In this document: in pieces, positions 35,241-43,785 of the stretch
How the letters are laid out: each line of letters opens with the position of its first letter
How positions within the stretch are numbered: the stretch's first letter is position 1
From: Subsaximicrobium wynnwilliamsii
GTDB lineage: Bacteria > Bacteroidota > Bacteroidia > Flavobacteriales > Flavobacteriaceae
Assembly (NCBI RefSeq): GCF_007997225.1
Contig: NZ_VORM01000005.1
Span: forward strand, 1 to 64,000
Reading direction: 5' to 3'
DNA length: 64,000 nt
The notes under the pieces: generated by a model
Database searches by the model: none
Told to the model about the DNA's origin: nothing
Seen by the model: the letters and a program-made list of their open reading frames with translations, nothing else
Translations under genes and position numbers: made by a program

Positions 35241-36344
35241 ATGAGTAAACAACCCTTATTGACCCCTTACCATAAAAACATTGACTTGAAAAACAGAGTC
35301 GTCATGGCACCAATGACCAGAAGTCGCGCCGATAATGATGGGCATGTAGCTACTGACGAGTTGCAGGGACTTTATTATGAACAGCGTGCTTCCGCAGGAT
35401 TGATTATCACGGAAGGCTCGCAAGTTTCAAAAGATGCCGTTGGCTATATAAACGTTCCAGGAATCATCACACCTGAACAAGTGGAGGGCTGGAAAAAAGT
35501 CACTAAACGCGTACATGACAAAGGCGGAAAAATCTTCATTCAGCTATGGCACGTGGGTAGAATCTCGCATCCCGATTTTCACGATGGCGATTTGCCTTTG
35601 GCACCGTCAGCAATCAACCCGAACGCAAAATCCTTTACGCCAGAAGGCAATAAGGATACGGTAACGCCAAAAGCGATGACCAAAGAGGACATCAAACAAA
35701 CGGTTAAAGATTTTCAAAATGCTGCCAAGAATGCTGTGGAAGCCGGTTTTGATGGTGTTGAAATCCATTCGTCCAATGGCTACTTATTCCACCAATTTTT
35801 TAGCGGGACATCAAATATTAGAACAGATGAATACGGTGGTTCTCACGAGAATAAAGCTCGAATTTTCTTTGAGGTGCTGGATGCCATCAAAGAAGTGATT
35901 CCGCAGGAAAAAATTGGGGCACGTTTCAATCCGTCATTAAATGGTATTTTCGGGATGACGATGGATGAAGATTCCATCCCGACCTTTGATTACATCATTA
36001 AAAGGTTGAACGATTATAATTTGGCCTACATCCATTTATCGGAACCCTTCAATGACGTGTCTGATATAGACTTCGCGGTACAACATATCGCTAAGCATTT
36101 TAGACCTTTATATAATGGTACCTTAATGATCAATGCTAATTTTGATCAAGAGTCGGGTAATAAGATAATTGAATCTGGCGATGCCGATTTGGTGGCGTAT
36201 GGTAAGCTATACATCTCAAATCCAGATTTGGTGGAACGTTTTGAGCATCATTTAGAAATGGCCGATTGGGATGAAGACACTTTTTATGTGCCAGGCAAAA
36301 AAGGCTATACCGATTATCCAAAAGCAAGTAAAGAAAACGCATAA
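35241..36344 (+). CDS. Old yellow enzyme family alkene reductase
   Basis: 367 residues, FMN-binding TIM barrel. Seen in order: RVVMAPMTRSRA near 18, LWHVGRISHPDF near 95, EIHSSNGYLFHQFFSGTSN near 175, RTDEYGGSHENKARI, then a phosphate-binding DADLVAYGKLYISNPDL near 315. This matches NemA/XenB-type enzymes that reduce enals, enones, nitroesters and quinones with NADPH. The OsmC gene starts 22 bases later, so the two are co-transcribed, consistent with defence against reactive electrophiles and peroxides. Confidence 0.9.
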   Translation: MSKQPLLTPYHKNIDLKNRVVMAPMTRSRADNDGHVATDELQGLYYEQRASAGLIITEGSQVSKDAVGYINVPGIITPEQVEGWKKVTKRVHDKGGKIFIQLWHVGRISHPDFHDGDLPLAPSAINPNAKSFTPEGNKDTVTPKAMTKEDIKQTVKDFQNAAKNAVEAGFDGVEIHSSNGYLFHQFFSGTSNIRTDEYGGSHENKARIFFEVLDAIKEVIPQEKIGARFNPSLNGIFGMTMDEDSIPTFDYIIKRLNDYNLAYIHLSEPFNDVSDIDFAVQHIAKHFRPLYNGTLMINANFDQESGNKIIESGDADLVAYGKLYISNPDLVERFEHHLEMADWDEDTFYVPGKKGYTDYPKASKENA

Positions 36345-36366
36345 TAATTTTTAAAATAGAACAGAT

Positions 36367-36789
36367 ATGAAATTTACAAGAAACGCCAATGCCCAATGGA
36401 AGGGTAGTGGTAAAGAAGGAAAAGGACATTTAACAACTGGCAGCAAAACACTTGACGCTGCACCATATACATTTGTAACCCGTTTTGAAGATGCCAATAA
36501 AGGCACAAATCCGGAAGAACTCATCGGTGCAGCACACGCAGGTTGTTACGCCATGCAACTCAGTTTTTTATTGGGCGAAGAAGGCTTTACACCAAACAGT
36601 TTGGATGTGGACGCTGAAGTTTCCTTTGAAGATGGCAGCATCACTAAGGTCATGCTCAACCTCAAGGGCGACGTACCAAAAATCGACGCAGAGCAGTTCC
36701 AACAAATCGCTACAAAAGCGAAGGAAGTTTGCCCAGTTTCAAAATTATTAGATACAAAAATTGAATTGAAGGTCGCCTTGAGCAGCTAA
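36367..36789 (+). CDS. osmC: OsmC family peroxiredoxin
   Basis: 140 residues, the size of OsmC. The two redox cysteines are C60 in AAHAGCYAMQLS and C122 in KEVCPVSKLL. R39 in the TFVTRFED segment is the usual catalytic arginine. It should reduce organic hydroperoxides in the cytoplasm. It is the second gene of an operon with the old yellow enzyme and ends at a strong terminator. Confidence 0.9.
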   Translation: MKFTRNANAQWKGSGKEGKGHLTTGSKTLDAAPYTFVTRFEDANKGTNPEELIGAAHAGCYAMQLSFLLGEEGFTPNSLDVDAEVSFEDGSITKVMLNLKGDVPKIDAEQFQQIATKAKEVCPVSKLLDTKIELKVALSS

Positions 36790-36815
36790 TCGTTCAATAA
36801 GTAGTATTTAAATAC

Positions 36816-36861
36816 ACCGCCAGTTTTCGGATTTTAACTTCGGAAGCTGGCGGTTTTTTTA
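36816..36861 (+). terminator. Rho-independent terminator
   Basis: The stem accgccagttttcgg pairs with ccgaagctggcggt-type sequence across a short loop, with G-T and bulge positions, followed by T7. It lies 27 bases after the osmC stop. Confidence 0.85.
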
Positions 36862-36891
36862 TGTCAAATCATTGAGTGAACAGATGGTGGA

Positions 36892-36985
36892 GAGGAGAAA
36901 GTAGAGGGTAGTGGGTAGTGGGAAGTAGGTTGCGGAAGTAGGTTGTGGGTAGTGGGTAGTGGGTAGTAGGTAGTAGGTAGGATAA
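36892..36985. repeat. Heptamer array (tagtggg / tagtagg)
   Basis: About twelve 7-base units of the type tagtggg, aagtagg, ttgtggg and tagtagg. The same motif occurs at 40291 and, as the complement, near 12389. Confidence 0.85.
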
Positions 36986-37009
36986 TAGTTTCAGCTTAAA
37001 GTTCAATTT

Positions 37010-38040
37010 GAATTTCGAGTTCATCTTCATCTTCGTCTTCAACTGCATTGATTCTGAACATGGAAACATTTGAGTGCTTATGTTCTCGCAGACCTGCCTG
37101 CCGGTAGGTAGAGTCGTAGACCTGCCTGCCGGTAGGCAGGGGCGCAAAGTTGAATGTGCCCACTCTTGCCAATAAAAAATGATAATCATACTAGTTCTTC
37201 CTCATCTTCATCTTCATCTTCATCTTCATCTTCATCTTCGTCTTCATCTTCAAATTCAACTTCAAATTCAACTTCAAATTCAAGTTCATCTTCATCTTCA
37301 TCTTCGTCTTCAACTTCATCTGCTTTAATTTTGAATAAGGTGGCATTTGAGTGATTTTTTCTCGCAGACCTGCCTGCCGGTAGGCAGAGGCGCAGAGTTG
37401 TCTGTGCTCACTCTTGACAAAAAAAAATTCTATCTTATTAGTTCGTCTTCATCTTCATCTTCATCTTCGTCTTCAACTTCATCTGCTTTAATTTTGAATA
37501 GGGTGGCATTTGAGTGATTTTTTCTCGCAGACCTGCCTGCCGGTAGTTAGGGGCTCAGACCTGCCTGCCGGTAGGCAGGGGCGCAAAGTTGTGTGTGCCC
37601 ACTCTTGCTAATAAAAAATGATAATCATACTAGTTCTTCTTCGTCTTTATTTTCATCTTCATCTTCATCTTCGTCTTCATCATCGTCTTCAACTGCATTG
37701 ATTTTTAACAAAGTAACATTTGAGTGCTTATGTTCTCGAAGACTTGCCTGCCGGGAGGTAGAGCCGCGGACCTGCCTGCCGGTAGGCAGGGGCGCAAAGT
37801 TGAATGTGCCCACTCTTGCCAATAAAAAATGATAATCATACTAGTTCTTCTTCATCTTTATTTTCATCTTCAATTTCATCTTCATCTTCCTCTTCATCTT
37901 CATCTTCCTCTTCAGATTCAAGTTCAAATTCAAGTTCATCTTCATCTTCAAATTCAACTTCAAATTCAAATTCAACTTCAAATTCAAGTTCATCTTCATC
38001 TTCATCTTCATCTTCCTCTTCAATTTCAAACAGGTATTTG
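37010..38040. repeat. Complex VNTR: ~200-bp units with hexamers and CCTGCC palindromes
   Basis: Four copies of a block running from ggcgcaaagttgaatgtgcc to aatcatactagttcttc start near 37141, 37389, 37580 and 37791. Each is followed by a run of 6-base units ttcatc/ttcgtc/ttcaaa of different length. Most are bounded by palindromes of the form cctgcctgccggtaggcagg at 37093, 37121, 37369, 37532, 37560, 37743 and 37771. Open frames here encode only poly-serine or Asp/Glu runs and are not credible genes. Confidence 0.9.
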
Positions 38041-38125
38041 ACCGATACTTTTTGAATCCTTTTTCAGTTCAACGTGTAAACTACTGCGTTCATGTAAATT
38101 TTTTGGTGCAATAGATTGAAGGCTA

Positions 38126-38133
38126 TAGATTTG
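38126..38133 (+). promoter_or_regulatory. -7 element TAGATTTG upstream of the intradiol-like gene
   Basis: Exact TAnnTTTG match, 25 bases before the ATG at 38159, just outside the VNTR. Confidence 0.4.
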
Positions 38134-38158
38134 ACTTGCAATCATATCTACAGCTCTT

Positions 38159-38785
38159 ATGAAATCCATATTAAAGTACGCCGCCCTCCTTTTAATTTTT
38201 GTGAATCTGCAACTTGTTGTTGCCCAAGAATTGAATGACAGCCCAAACCAGCTTCCCAGCAATTATATGGAGCGTCATCCCATTTATGATTTTGGAGAGA
38301 AGCAATTGAGTGCTACCGATAGTGTGCCTGGATATAAATCACACGAACAACCATTAAAGATTACGGGAACCGTTTTTAGGGCAGATGGGCAAACTCCTGC
38401 AAAGGATGTGATAGTGTTCATAAATCAAACCAACGATAAGGGCGTTTATACTGTAGAACAAGAAAACGACAAAGATTATATCTTACACAGAGCATGGGTC
38501 AAAACCGATGAAAATGGCAAATATACCTTCTACACCTTTGTACCAGGCACCAATTTTGGCAGTAATGAGATCAAACGAATTCATACGTACATCAAACAAC
38601 CGGGAAGTCCTGAATATGAAATTGATGGTTTTCTCTTTGACAACGATCCCTATTTATCACGTTTTTGTAGAAAAAGACTTAAAAAAGCCGGAAGCAATGC
38701 TATTTTAAATCCGATTAAAACAGATGATATCTTAGTTGCCAATAGAGATATTGTTCTTTTGGAGACGCTTCAAGCTTCAAATTAA
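38159..38785 (+). CDS. Secreted intradiol-dioxygenase-like protein
   Basis: 208 residues with signal peptide MKSILKYAALLLIFVNLQLVVAQ. The mature part follows the intradiol ring-cleavage dioxygenase beta-sandwich: ITGTVFRADGQTPAKDVIVFI, HRAWVKTDENGKYTFYTFVPG, then EIKRIHTYIKQPG. In classical enzymes this last segment is RPAHIH with two iron-ligand histidines; here only one histidine is visible. It may therefore bind metal differently or be non-catalytic. It is a periplasmic type found widely in Bacteroidota. Substrate unknown. Confidence 0.75.
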   Translation: MKSILKYAALLLIFVNLQLVVAQELNDSPNQLPSNYMERHPIYDFGEKQLSATDSVPGYKSHEQPLKITGTVFRADGQTPAKDVIVFINQTNDKGVYTVEQENDKDYILHRAWVKTDENGKYTFYTFVPGTNFGSNEIKRIHTYIKQPGSPEYEIDGFLFDNDPYLSRFCRKRLKKAGSNAILNPIKTDDILVANRDIVLLETLQASN

Positions 38786-39029
38786 TTCCTTAAAATTTTC
38801 AATCCGTCTTAAGTCCATATACAGCACCATGCTACGTGGTTCTAGATGGTGATGTTCTAAGCAGTCGGGGTGTCAGGCTAAAAACAAATTCTTCCTAAAA
38901 AAACAACTTTCCAGCTTCATCACAACCAAGCTCACAGCTTTCCATTATATGCGTTAATATTTATTGAGATTAGGGTCATTTATTTCAGGTTTATCTATTA
39001 AACTAGGACTATAACTTAAAACTCAAAAA

Positions 39030-40298
39030 ATGAAATATACCGCAATCTGCATGTTATCACTTTTTATGTTGATGGCTTGCAAGGAAAAAGTGAGTGAAGC
39101 CAAAAAAGACGAACTCGCGCAAGCAGGGACAACCACAGTTGAAACTGCGATTGGAAGTTTAGAACTGGTGGCTCCATTTTCTTCGGAATCTGTTACAAAC
39201 AGTAGCAAAGTCATTGCTTGGCCAAAAGACAAGACGCCAACAGCGCCAGAAGGTTTTGCAGTAAACCGTTTTGCGGATTCTTTAGAACACCCACGATGGA
39301 CTTACCTCGCACCCAATGGCGATTATTTTGTTTCTGAAGCCAATACACGAAATAGCGCAAATCAGATTCGCCTATTGCGTGATAGGGATAAAGATGGTGT
39401 TGCGGAAGAACGCCATGTCTTCTTGAAAGATCTCAATCAACCCTTTGGCATGCTCATTCTAAATGGTTATTTCTATGTTGCCAATACCGATGGGCTTTAC
39501 CGTTATCCCTATAAGGAAGGTCAAACTGAAATGACTGCGGAAGGCGAAAAAATTGTTGAACTCTCAGCAAGTGGCTATAACAATCACTGGACGCGAAACA
39601 TCATTAGCAACAAAGCTGGCGATAAGATCTATATTTCAGTTGGTTCTGCCAGTAATGTAGGCGAGCAAGGCATGGAAAAGGAAGAGCGTCGCGCCAACAT
39701 TCTCGAGGTCAATCCCGACGGTTCTGGGGAAATTATTTATGCAACCGGTTTGAGAAATCCAGTTGGTATGGATTGGAATCCTGTGACCGGCGAACTTTGG
39801 ACCGCAGTAAACGAGCGTGATAAATTGGGTAATAATTTAGTGCCAGATTACCTTACCAGCGTTAAAAAAGGCGGATGGTACGGATGGCCTTACAGCTATT
39901 ACGGACAAATAAAAGATCCAAGATGGGCCGATGATCCTCACGATAGCTTGGTGCAACAAGCCATCATGCCCGATGTTCCCTTGGGAAATCATACGGCTTC
40001 CTTAGGATTGACGTTTTACACCAACAGTGCTTTTCCGCAACAATATAAAAATGGAGCCTTTGTGGGGCAACATGGTTCTTGGAACCGCGATCCGCTTTCT
40101 GGATACAAAGTGGTTTTTGTGCCTTTTGAAAACGGAAAACCTCAACCTCCTCAAGATTTCCTAACCGGGTTTATTGCCAATGAAATAGCGAGCGAAGTCT
40201 ATGGCCGTCCTGTCGGTGTCACTGTGGCTGCAGATGGCGCATTGCTTGTGAACGATGATGATGCGGGAATTATTTGGCGCGTTTCGAGTGAGGAGTAG
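39030..40298 (+). CDS. Sorbosone dehydrogenase / PQQ-type beta-propeller lipoprotein
   Basis: 422 residues. Lipobox LFMLMACKE at the N-terminus. The propeller motifs of the L-sorbosone dehydrogenase family are seen: ALY-like LAPNGDYFVSEANTRNSANQ near 90, RDKDGVAEERHVF, NQPFGMLILNGYFYVANTDG, ATGLRNPVGMDWNP near 242, GWYGWPYSYYG near 288, and VGVTVAADGALLVNDDDAGIIWRV at the end. It is likely periplasmic and oxidises a sugar or sugar aldehyde using PQQ. No PQQ synthesis genes are in the window. Confidence 0.85.
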   Translation: MKYTAICMLSLFMLMACKEKVSEAKKDELAQAGTTTVETAIGSLELVAPFSSESVTNSSKVIAWPKDKTPTAPEGFAVNRFADSLEHPRWTYLAPNGDYFVSEANTRNSANQIRLLRDRDKDGVAEERHVFLKDLNQPFGMLILNGYFYVANTDGLYRYPYKEGQTEMTAEGEKIVELSASGYNNHWTRNIISNKAGDKIYISVGSASNVGEQGMEKEERRANILEVNPDGSGEIIYATGLRNPVGMDWNPVTGELWTAVNERDKLGNNLVPDYLTSVKKGGWYGWPYSYYGQIKDPRWADDPHDSLVQQAIMPDVPLGNHTASLGLTFYTNSAFPQQYKNGAFVGQHGSWNRDPLSGYKVVFVPFENGKPQPPQDFLTGFIANEIASEVYGRPVGVTVAADGALLVNDDDAGIIWRVSSEE

Positions 40299-40425
40299 GT
40301 AGTGGGACGTTGGTAGTGGGTAGTGGGTAGTTGGTAGTGGGTAGTAGGTAGTAGGTAGTGGGTAGTTGGTAGTGAAAAAAGAGTTTAGAGTTTAGAGGCT
40401 AGAGGCTAGAGGCTAGACAAAAATA
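40299..40425. repeat. Heptamer array (tagtggg / tagttgg, then gagttta / gaggcta)
   Basis: Starting at the stop codon of the sorbosone-dehydrogenase-like gene, about ten units of tagtggg-like heptamers run to 40370. A second motif, gagttta and gaggcta, continues with the same 7-base period to about 40420. The next gene starts at 40440, so the array fills the whole gap. Confidence 0.9.
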
Positions 40426-40439
40426 AATATTAATATGCT

Positions 40440-41144
40440 ATGAGCAAACAGCAAAAGCTAAAACCAATAAAAATGGAACAGAAAATAAAACTCAAAAAAA
40501 TAGAATTTGTAACACATAATGTACTTCGGCTCTTGACCGAAAAACCAGAAGGCTTTACCTTTAAACCGGGGCAGGCTACTATGATGGCTATCGACAAGGA
40601 TGGGCTTCGGGATGAAAAGCGTCCTTTTACTTTTACCAATTTGCCCGATGATGACGAATTGGAATTTACCATAAAAGTATATCCTTCCCACAATGGCATG
40701 ACCGAACACCTGCCAAATTTAAAGGTGGGTGATCAATTGATTGTTGGCGATGTTTGGGGAGCCATCAACTATCAAGGTCAAGGTAGTTTTATTGCAGGGG
40801 GAGCTGGGGTTACACCGTTTATTGCCATCCTCAAAGATCTTCTGCAGAAAGACCAACTTGAGGGAAACAAGTTGTTTTTTGCGAATAGCGAAGCAAAGGA
40901 CATCATCTATAAAAACAATCTTGAAGCTTGGTTGGGCGAGGATTTGCACTGTATTTTATCTGATGAAGAGCATGAGGCTTATGCAAAAGGTTACATCTCC
41001 CAAAAGTTTTTAGAAAAGCACAATCTGGATGTCAATAAAAACGTTTATCTCTGCGGGCCACAGCCCATGATGGATGCCGTGAAAACCGATTTATTTGCCA
41101 TGGGATTACCAAAAAGCCATTTGGTTACTGAAGATGGACACTAA
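40440..41144 (+). CDS. Ferredoxin reductase-like FAD/NAD-binding protein
   Basis: 234 residues, or 223 if the second ATG at 40473 is used. The FAD-binding barrel has KPGQATMMAI and RPFTFTNLPDD, in place of the usual RxYSx(S/T). The NAD(P) domain has IAGGAGVTPFIAILKDL near 120 and CGPQPMMDAV near 200. There is no iron-sulfur domain, so it should pass electrons from NAD(P)H to a separate acceptor. It is cytoplasmic. It may partner with the nearby stress flavoproteins; this is inference from location. Confidence 0.85.
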   Translation: MSKQQKLKPIKMEQKIKLKKIEFVTHNVLRLLTEKPEGFTFKPGQATMMAIDKDGLRDEKRPFTFTNLPDDDELEFTIKVYPSHNGMTEHLPNLKVGDQLIVGDVWGAINYQGQGSFIAGGAGVTPFIAILKDLLQKDQLEGNKLFFANSEAKDIIYKNNLEAWLGEDLHCILSDEEHEAYAKGYISQKFLEKHNLDVNKNVYLCGPQPMMDAVKTDLFAMGLPKSHLVTEDGH

Positions 41145-41224
41145 ACAAAGCTGTGAATTCTAAAATTAAAGTTTCAAATTCCAAACCTGCCTTCAATGAG
41201 GGTGGGTTTTGTTGTTAAAACGAA

Positions 41225-41312
41225 ACGCTTAAAGCCAAATCCTAAAACCTAAATTTCGAATTTCAAAAGCCAAAAGCCAAAAATCAAAAATCAAAAATCA
41301 AATTTCAGGTAT
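41225..41312. repeat. Heptamer array (aaagcca / aaaatca)
   Basis: About ten 7-base units (aaagcca, aaaccta, aatttca, aaagcca, aaagcca, aaaatca x3, aatttca) fill the gap between the reductase and the LysR gene and end about 27 bases before the LysR promoter. Confidence 0.85.
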
Positions 41313-41338
41313 TAAAAGCAGTTTCCATGAATAAGTAT

Positions 41339-41346
41339 TACTTTTG
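41339..41346 (+). promoter_or_regulatory. -7 element TACTTTTG of the LysR gene
   Basis: Exact TAnnTTTG match, 6 bases before the ATG at 41353. Confidence 0.5.
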
Positions 41347-41352
41347 TTTATA

Positions 41353-42252
41353 ATGTTCGACTATAAATTACAAGTGTTTCTAAGCGTCGCGATGCGACTG
41401 AGTTTTTCTAAGGCAGCCGAGGATTTACACATCACGCAGCCTGCAATCACACGTCATATTAAATTGTTGGAGGAGCACTTCAACCAGAAATTATTTGAGC
41501 GCAAGGGCAACAGCATCGCATTGACTAAGGCTGGAGATTTATTGGTGGTGCATAGCAAACGGCTTAAAAGTCTGCACGAAGCGTTGCAGTTTGATATGAA
41601 TGCGCTAATAGATAAAACCGCAGGTGAGTTGCGCATCTCAGCGAGCACCACCATTGCACAATACGTTTTGCCTATGGTTCTGGCCGATTTCAGAAAAAAA
41701 TACCCCAAGATAAAAATCAGTTTAAATAGCGATAATACTGAAAAAGTCGAGCAGAATCTATTACAACAAAATGCTGAAATTGGCTTTATTGAAGGCCAGT
41801 CCAAAAACAGGGAATTGGCATACCATGAATTTCTAAGGGATGAAATTGTCTTGGTTGTTGCCAAAGGGCATTCACTTTACAATGCTAAGGCCATCACTTC
41901 AAAAAACCTGCAAAGTTTGCCCATGATTCTTAGGGAAAAAGGCTCAGGCACTTTGGAGTTTATCAGCAATGCGCTCAAAGCCATTGGGATTCCAATGACC
42001 GCGCTGCAGGTGGAAATTCATTTGGGAAGTTCAGAAAGCATTAAGTCTTATTTAAAAGACAGGCAAAGTGTGGCGTTTTTAAGCGTGAATTCCGTTTTGG
42101 ACGAATTAGCTTCGGGCGACCTCGGTATTGTGGATGTTGAGAATTTTAGTATTGAAAGACCCTTTAATATCATTTTCAAACACGGCCACCAATCCTCTTT
42201 GTCGCAACTGTTCCTTCAGTTTATTCAACATCATTATAACATTAACTTATAA
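41353..42252 (+). CDS. LysR-type regulator (YeiE/CysB-like)
   Basis: 299 residues from the ATG at 41353. The N-terminal winged HTH reads FLSVAMRLSFSKAAEDLHITQPAITRHIKLLEEHF, followed by LFERKGNSIALTKAG. The effector domain has the usual periplasmic-binding fold (ISASTTIAQYVLPMVLADF...). It lies 51 bases before a YeiH-type exporter on the same strand, the arrangement known for yeiE-yeiH in enterobacteria, where YeiE responds to sulfite. It probably controls the exporter, though the exporter has its own promoter. Confidence 0.85.
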   Translation: MFDYKLQVFLSVAMRLSFSKAAEDLHITQPAITRHIKLLEEHFNQKLFERKGNSIALTKAGDLLVVHSKRLKSLHEALQFDMNALIDKTAGELRISASTTIAQYVLPMVLADFRKKYPKIKISLNSDNTEKVEQNLLQQNAEIGFIEGQSKNRELAYHEFLRDEIVLVVAKGHSLYNAKAITSKNLQSLPMILREKGSGTLEFISNALKAIGIPMTALQVEIHLGSSESIKSYLKDRQSVAFLSVNSVLDELASGDLGIVDVENFSIERPFNIIFKHGHQSSLSQLFLQFIQHHYNINL

Positions 42253-42293
42253 TTCATCAATTTTTATCATTAGGCTTCCGCAGTGACAAGCAA

Positions 42294-42301
42294 TACCTTT
42301 G
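42294..42301 (+). promoter_or_regulatory. -7 element TACCTTTG of the YeiH-type exporter
   Basis: Exact TAnnTTTG match, 2 bases before the ATG at 42304. An upstream GTG (42283) would lie inside the promoter, so it is rejected as the start. Confidence 0.5.
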
Positions 42302-42303
42302 TT

Positions 42304-43281
42304 ATGCATCTCACACCTCTTGAAACCATGTCAAGCTTCAATGCTGCCAAACCTAACAAACTCAGTGCCAAATTCATCTTTTTCGCATTGGCGCTGTTAT
42401 GCCTGTTGCCGTTTGTTTCTGCACCATTGGCATTGGGTTTGGGGATTATTATGGCGCAATTCTTAAAAAATCCTTATCCTGAAAAAAGCAGCAAAATCGT
42501 CAGTTGGTTACTAAAGGTCGCCGTGATTGGCCTGGGCTTTGGGATGAGCGTGGACAGCGCACTCTCGGCAGGTAGGGAAGGGTTTCTATTTACCGTGAGT
42601 TCCATTCTATTGACCTTAAGTTTAGGTTTGCTTATTGGGAAATTATTGGGCATTGACAAAAAAATCACACAGCTCATTTCGGTTGGTACAGCGATTTGTG
42701 GGGGTAGCGCCATCGCTGCCATTGCGCCAATTATAAAGGCCGATGCCAAACAGATCTCGGTCGCCGTTGGGATTGTGTTTGTGCTTAATGCCGTGGCCCT
42801 GTTCGCGTTTCCACCAATTGGGCATCTATTGGAGATGTCTCAGCACCAGTTCGGACTTTGGAGCGCAATTGCGATTCATGATACGAGCTCTGTGGTAGGT
42901 GCCGCCGATGTTTACGGTCACGAAGCCTTGCAAACCGCAACGACCGTAAAACTGGCGCGCGCTTTATGGATTCTTCCGTTGTCGCTCGTATTTACGATGT
43001 TTGGCAGCGGAAACCTGAAAAACGTCAAAATCCCCTATTTCATTGGCTTGTTTATTTTAGCAATAATTGCAAATACCTACTTGCCAGGAGTAGATGGGGT
43101 ATCAGCATATATTGTGGAAACTTCAAAAATGGCGCTTACCTTGGTCTTATTCCTCATAGGTTCCACTTTGAGTTTTAGCACGATAAAAACGGTAGGTTTT
43201 AAACCGTTGGCGCTGGCTATTGGCATTTGGATGTTCATTTCAATACTGGCCTTGATCGTTATTTTAAATACGGCAGCTTAA
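42304..43281 (+). CDS. YeiH/UPF0324 family putative sulfate/sulfite exporter
   Basis: 325 residues from the ATG at 42304; MSSFN at 42328 is a possible later start. About ten transmembrane helices. Family landmarks: LPFVSAPLALGLGIIMAQFL, LKVAVIGLGFGMS, GTAICGGSAIAAIAPII near 130, AIHDTSSVVGAADVYG near 195, and a final SKMALTLVLFLIGSTLSF. It is an inner-membrane anion transporter. The adjacent LysR gene supports a role in sulfur oxyanion homeostasis. Confidence 0.82.
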   Translation: MHLTPLETMSSFNAAKPNKLSAKFIFFALALLCLLPFVSAPLALGLGIIMAQFLKNPYPEKSSKIVSWLLKVAVIGLGFGMSVDSALSAGREGFLFTVSSILLTLSLGLLIGKLLGIDKKITQLISVGTAICGGSAIAAIAPIIKADAKQISVAVGIVFVLNAVALFAFPPIGHLLEMSQHQFGLWSAIAIHDTSSVVGAADVYGHEALQTATTVKLARALWILPLSLVFTMFGSGNLKNVKIPYFIGLFILAIIANTYLPGVDGVSAYIVETSKMALTLVLFLIGSTLSFSTIKTVGFKPLALAIGIWMFISILALIVILNTAA

Positions 43282-43599
43282 TTCTTGTGTCGAAAACATC
43301 ATTTATCCCGCAGATTTACGCTGAAGATAATAGCTCATATTTTTCATGACAGATTGAAAATCGCTACGGAAAACATATGCCTCTTAGTAATTTTGAGATA
43401 GCTCAAAAGGTCAATTTCTGCGGAATGGATTTCAACAAATAGCCTGTTAGTTCTCCTAAAGAAACTATAAATTACCAGAAGCTTTTTTTGATCCAGTTTC
43501 AGTGGAGTAATTCAAGGTTTAGCAGGGCATAGTGCTAGAAGCCATTAAAGTAGGTGCATTATTTTAAGCGTCCCTCTTTTACCCTCATTTCAGCAAATC
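43282..43599. other. Intergenic gap
   Basis: 318 bases downstream of the exporter. I see no gene, repeat array or strong hairpin. Confidence 0.4.
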
Positions 43600-43737
43600 T
43601 TAAACTTTATCGATGGTGTCTTCAGATTGTGTTTTTATGTGCTCAATTTCATTTTTTAAATCATTGCTGCTAACATCTATATCTTGAATCCTACCAGCAT
43701 AGTCTTCCCTAGTAAGTGAATTTGTGTGTAATCTCAC
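43600..43737 (-). CDS. Possible small protein or gene remnant
   Basis: A 45-codon frame from a GTG at 43737 with hydrophilic, protein-like content (RLHTNSLTREDYAGRIQDID, then an acidic helix ending in DTIDKV). The frame is open a little further upstream without an ATG. It may be a short gene or the tail of a lost one. It is downstream of the desaturase on the same strand (49 bases). Unrecognised. Confidence 0.3.
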   Translation of the reverse strand: MRLHTNSLTREDYAGRIQDIDVSSNDLKNEIEHIKTQSEDTIDKV

Positions 43738-43785
43738 CTTGATTCCTAACCTAAAACTTTGAGGGTTGTAAAAACAGTAGGGGTT

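Noticed and set aside
37154-38055. Several open frames encoding poly-serine (starting MCPLLPIKNDNHT) and, on the other strand, Asp/Glu-rich or Lys/Met-rich proteins
   Set aside because: They arise from the hexamer repeat, which leaves several frames open on both strands; there is no normal codon use and the composition is not protein-like.
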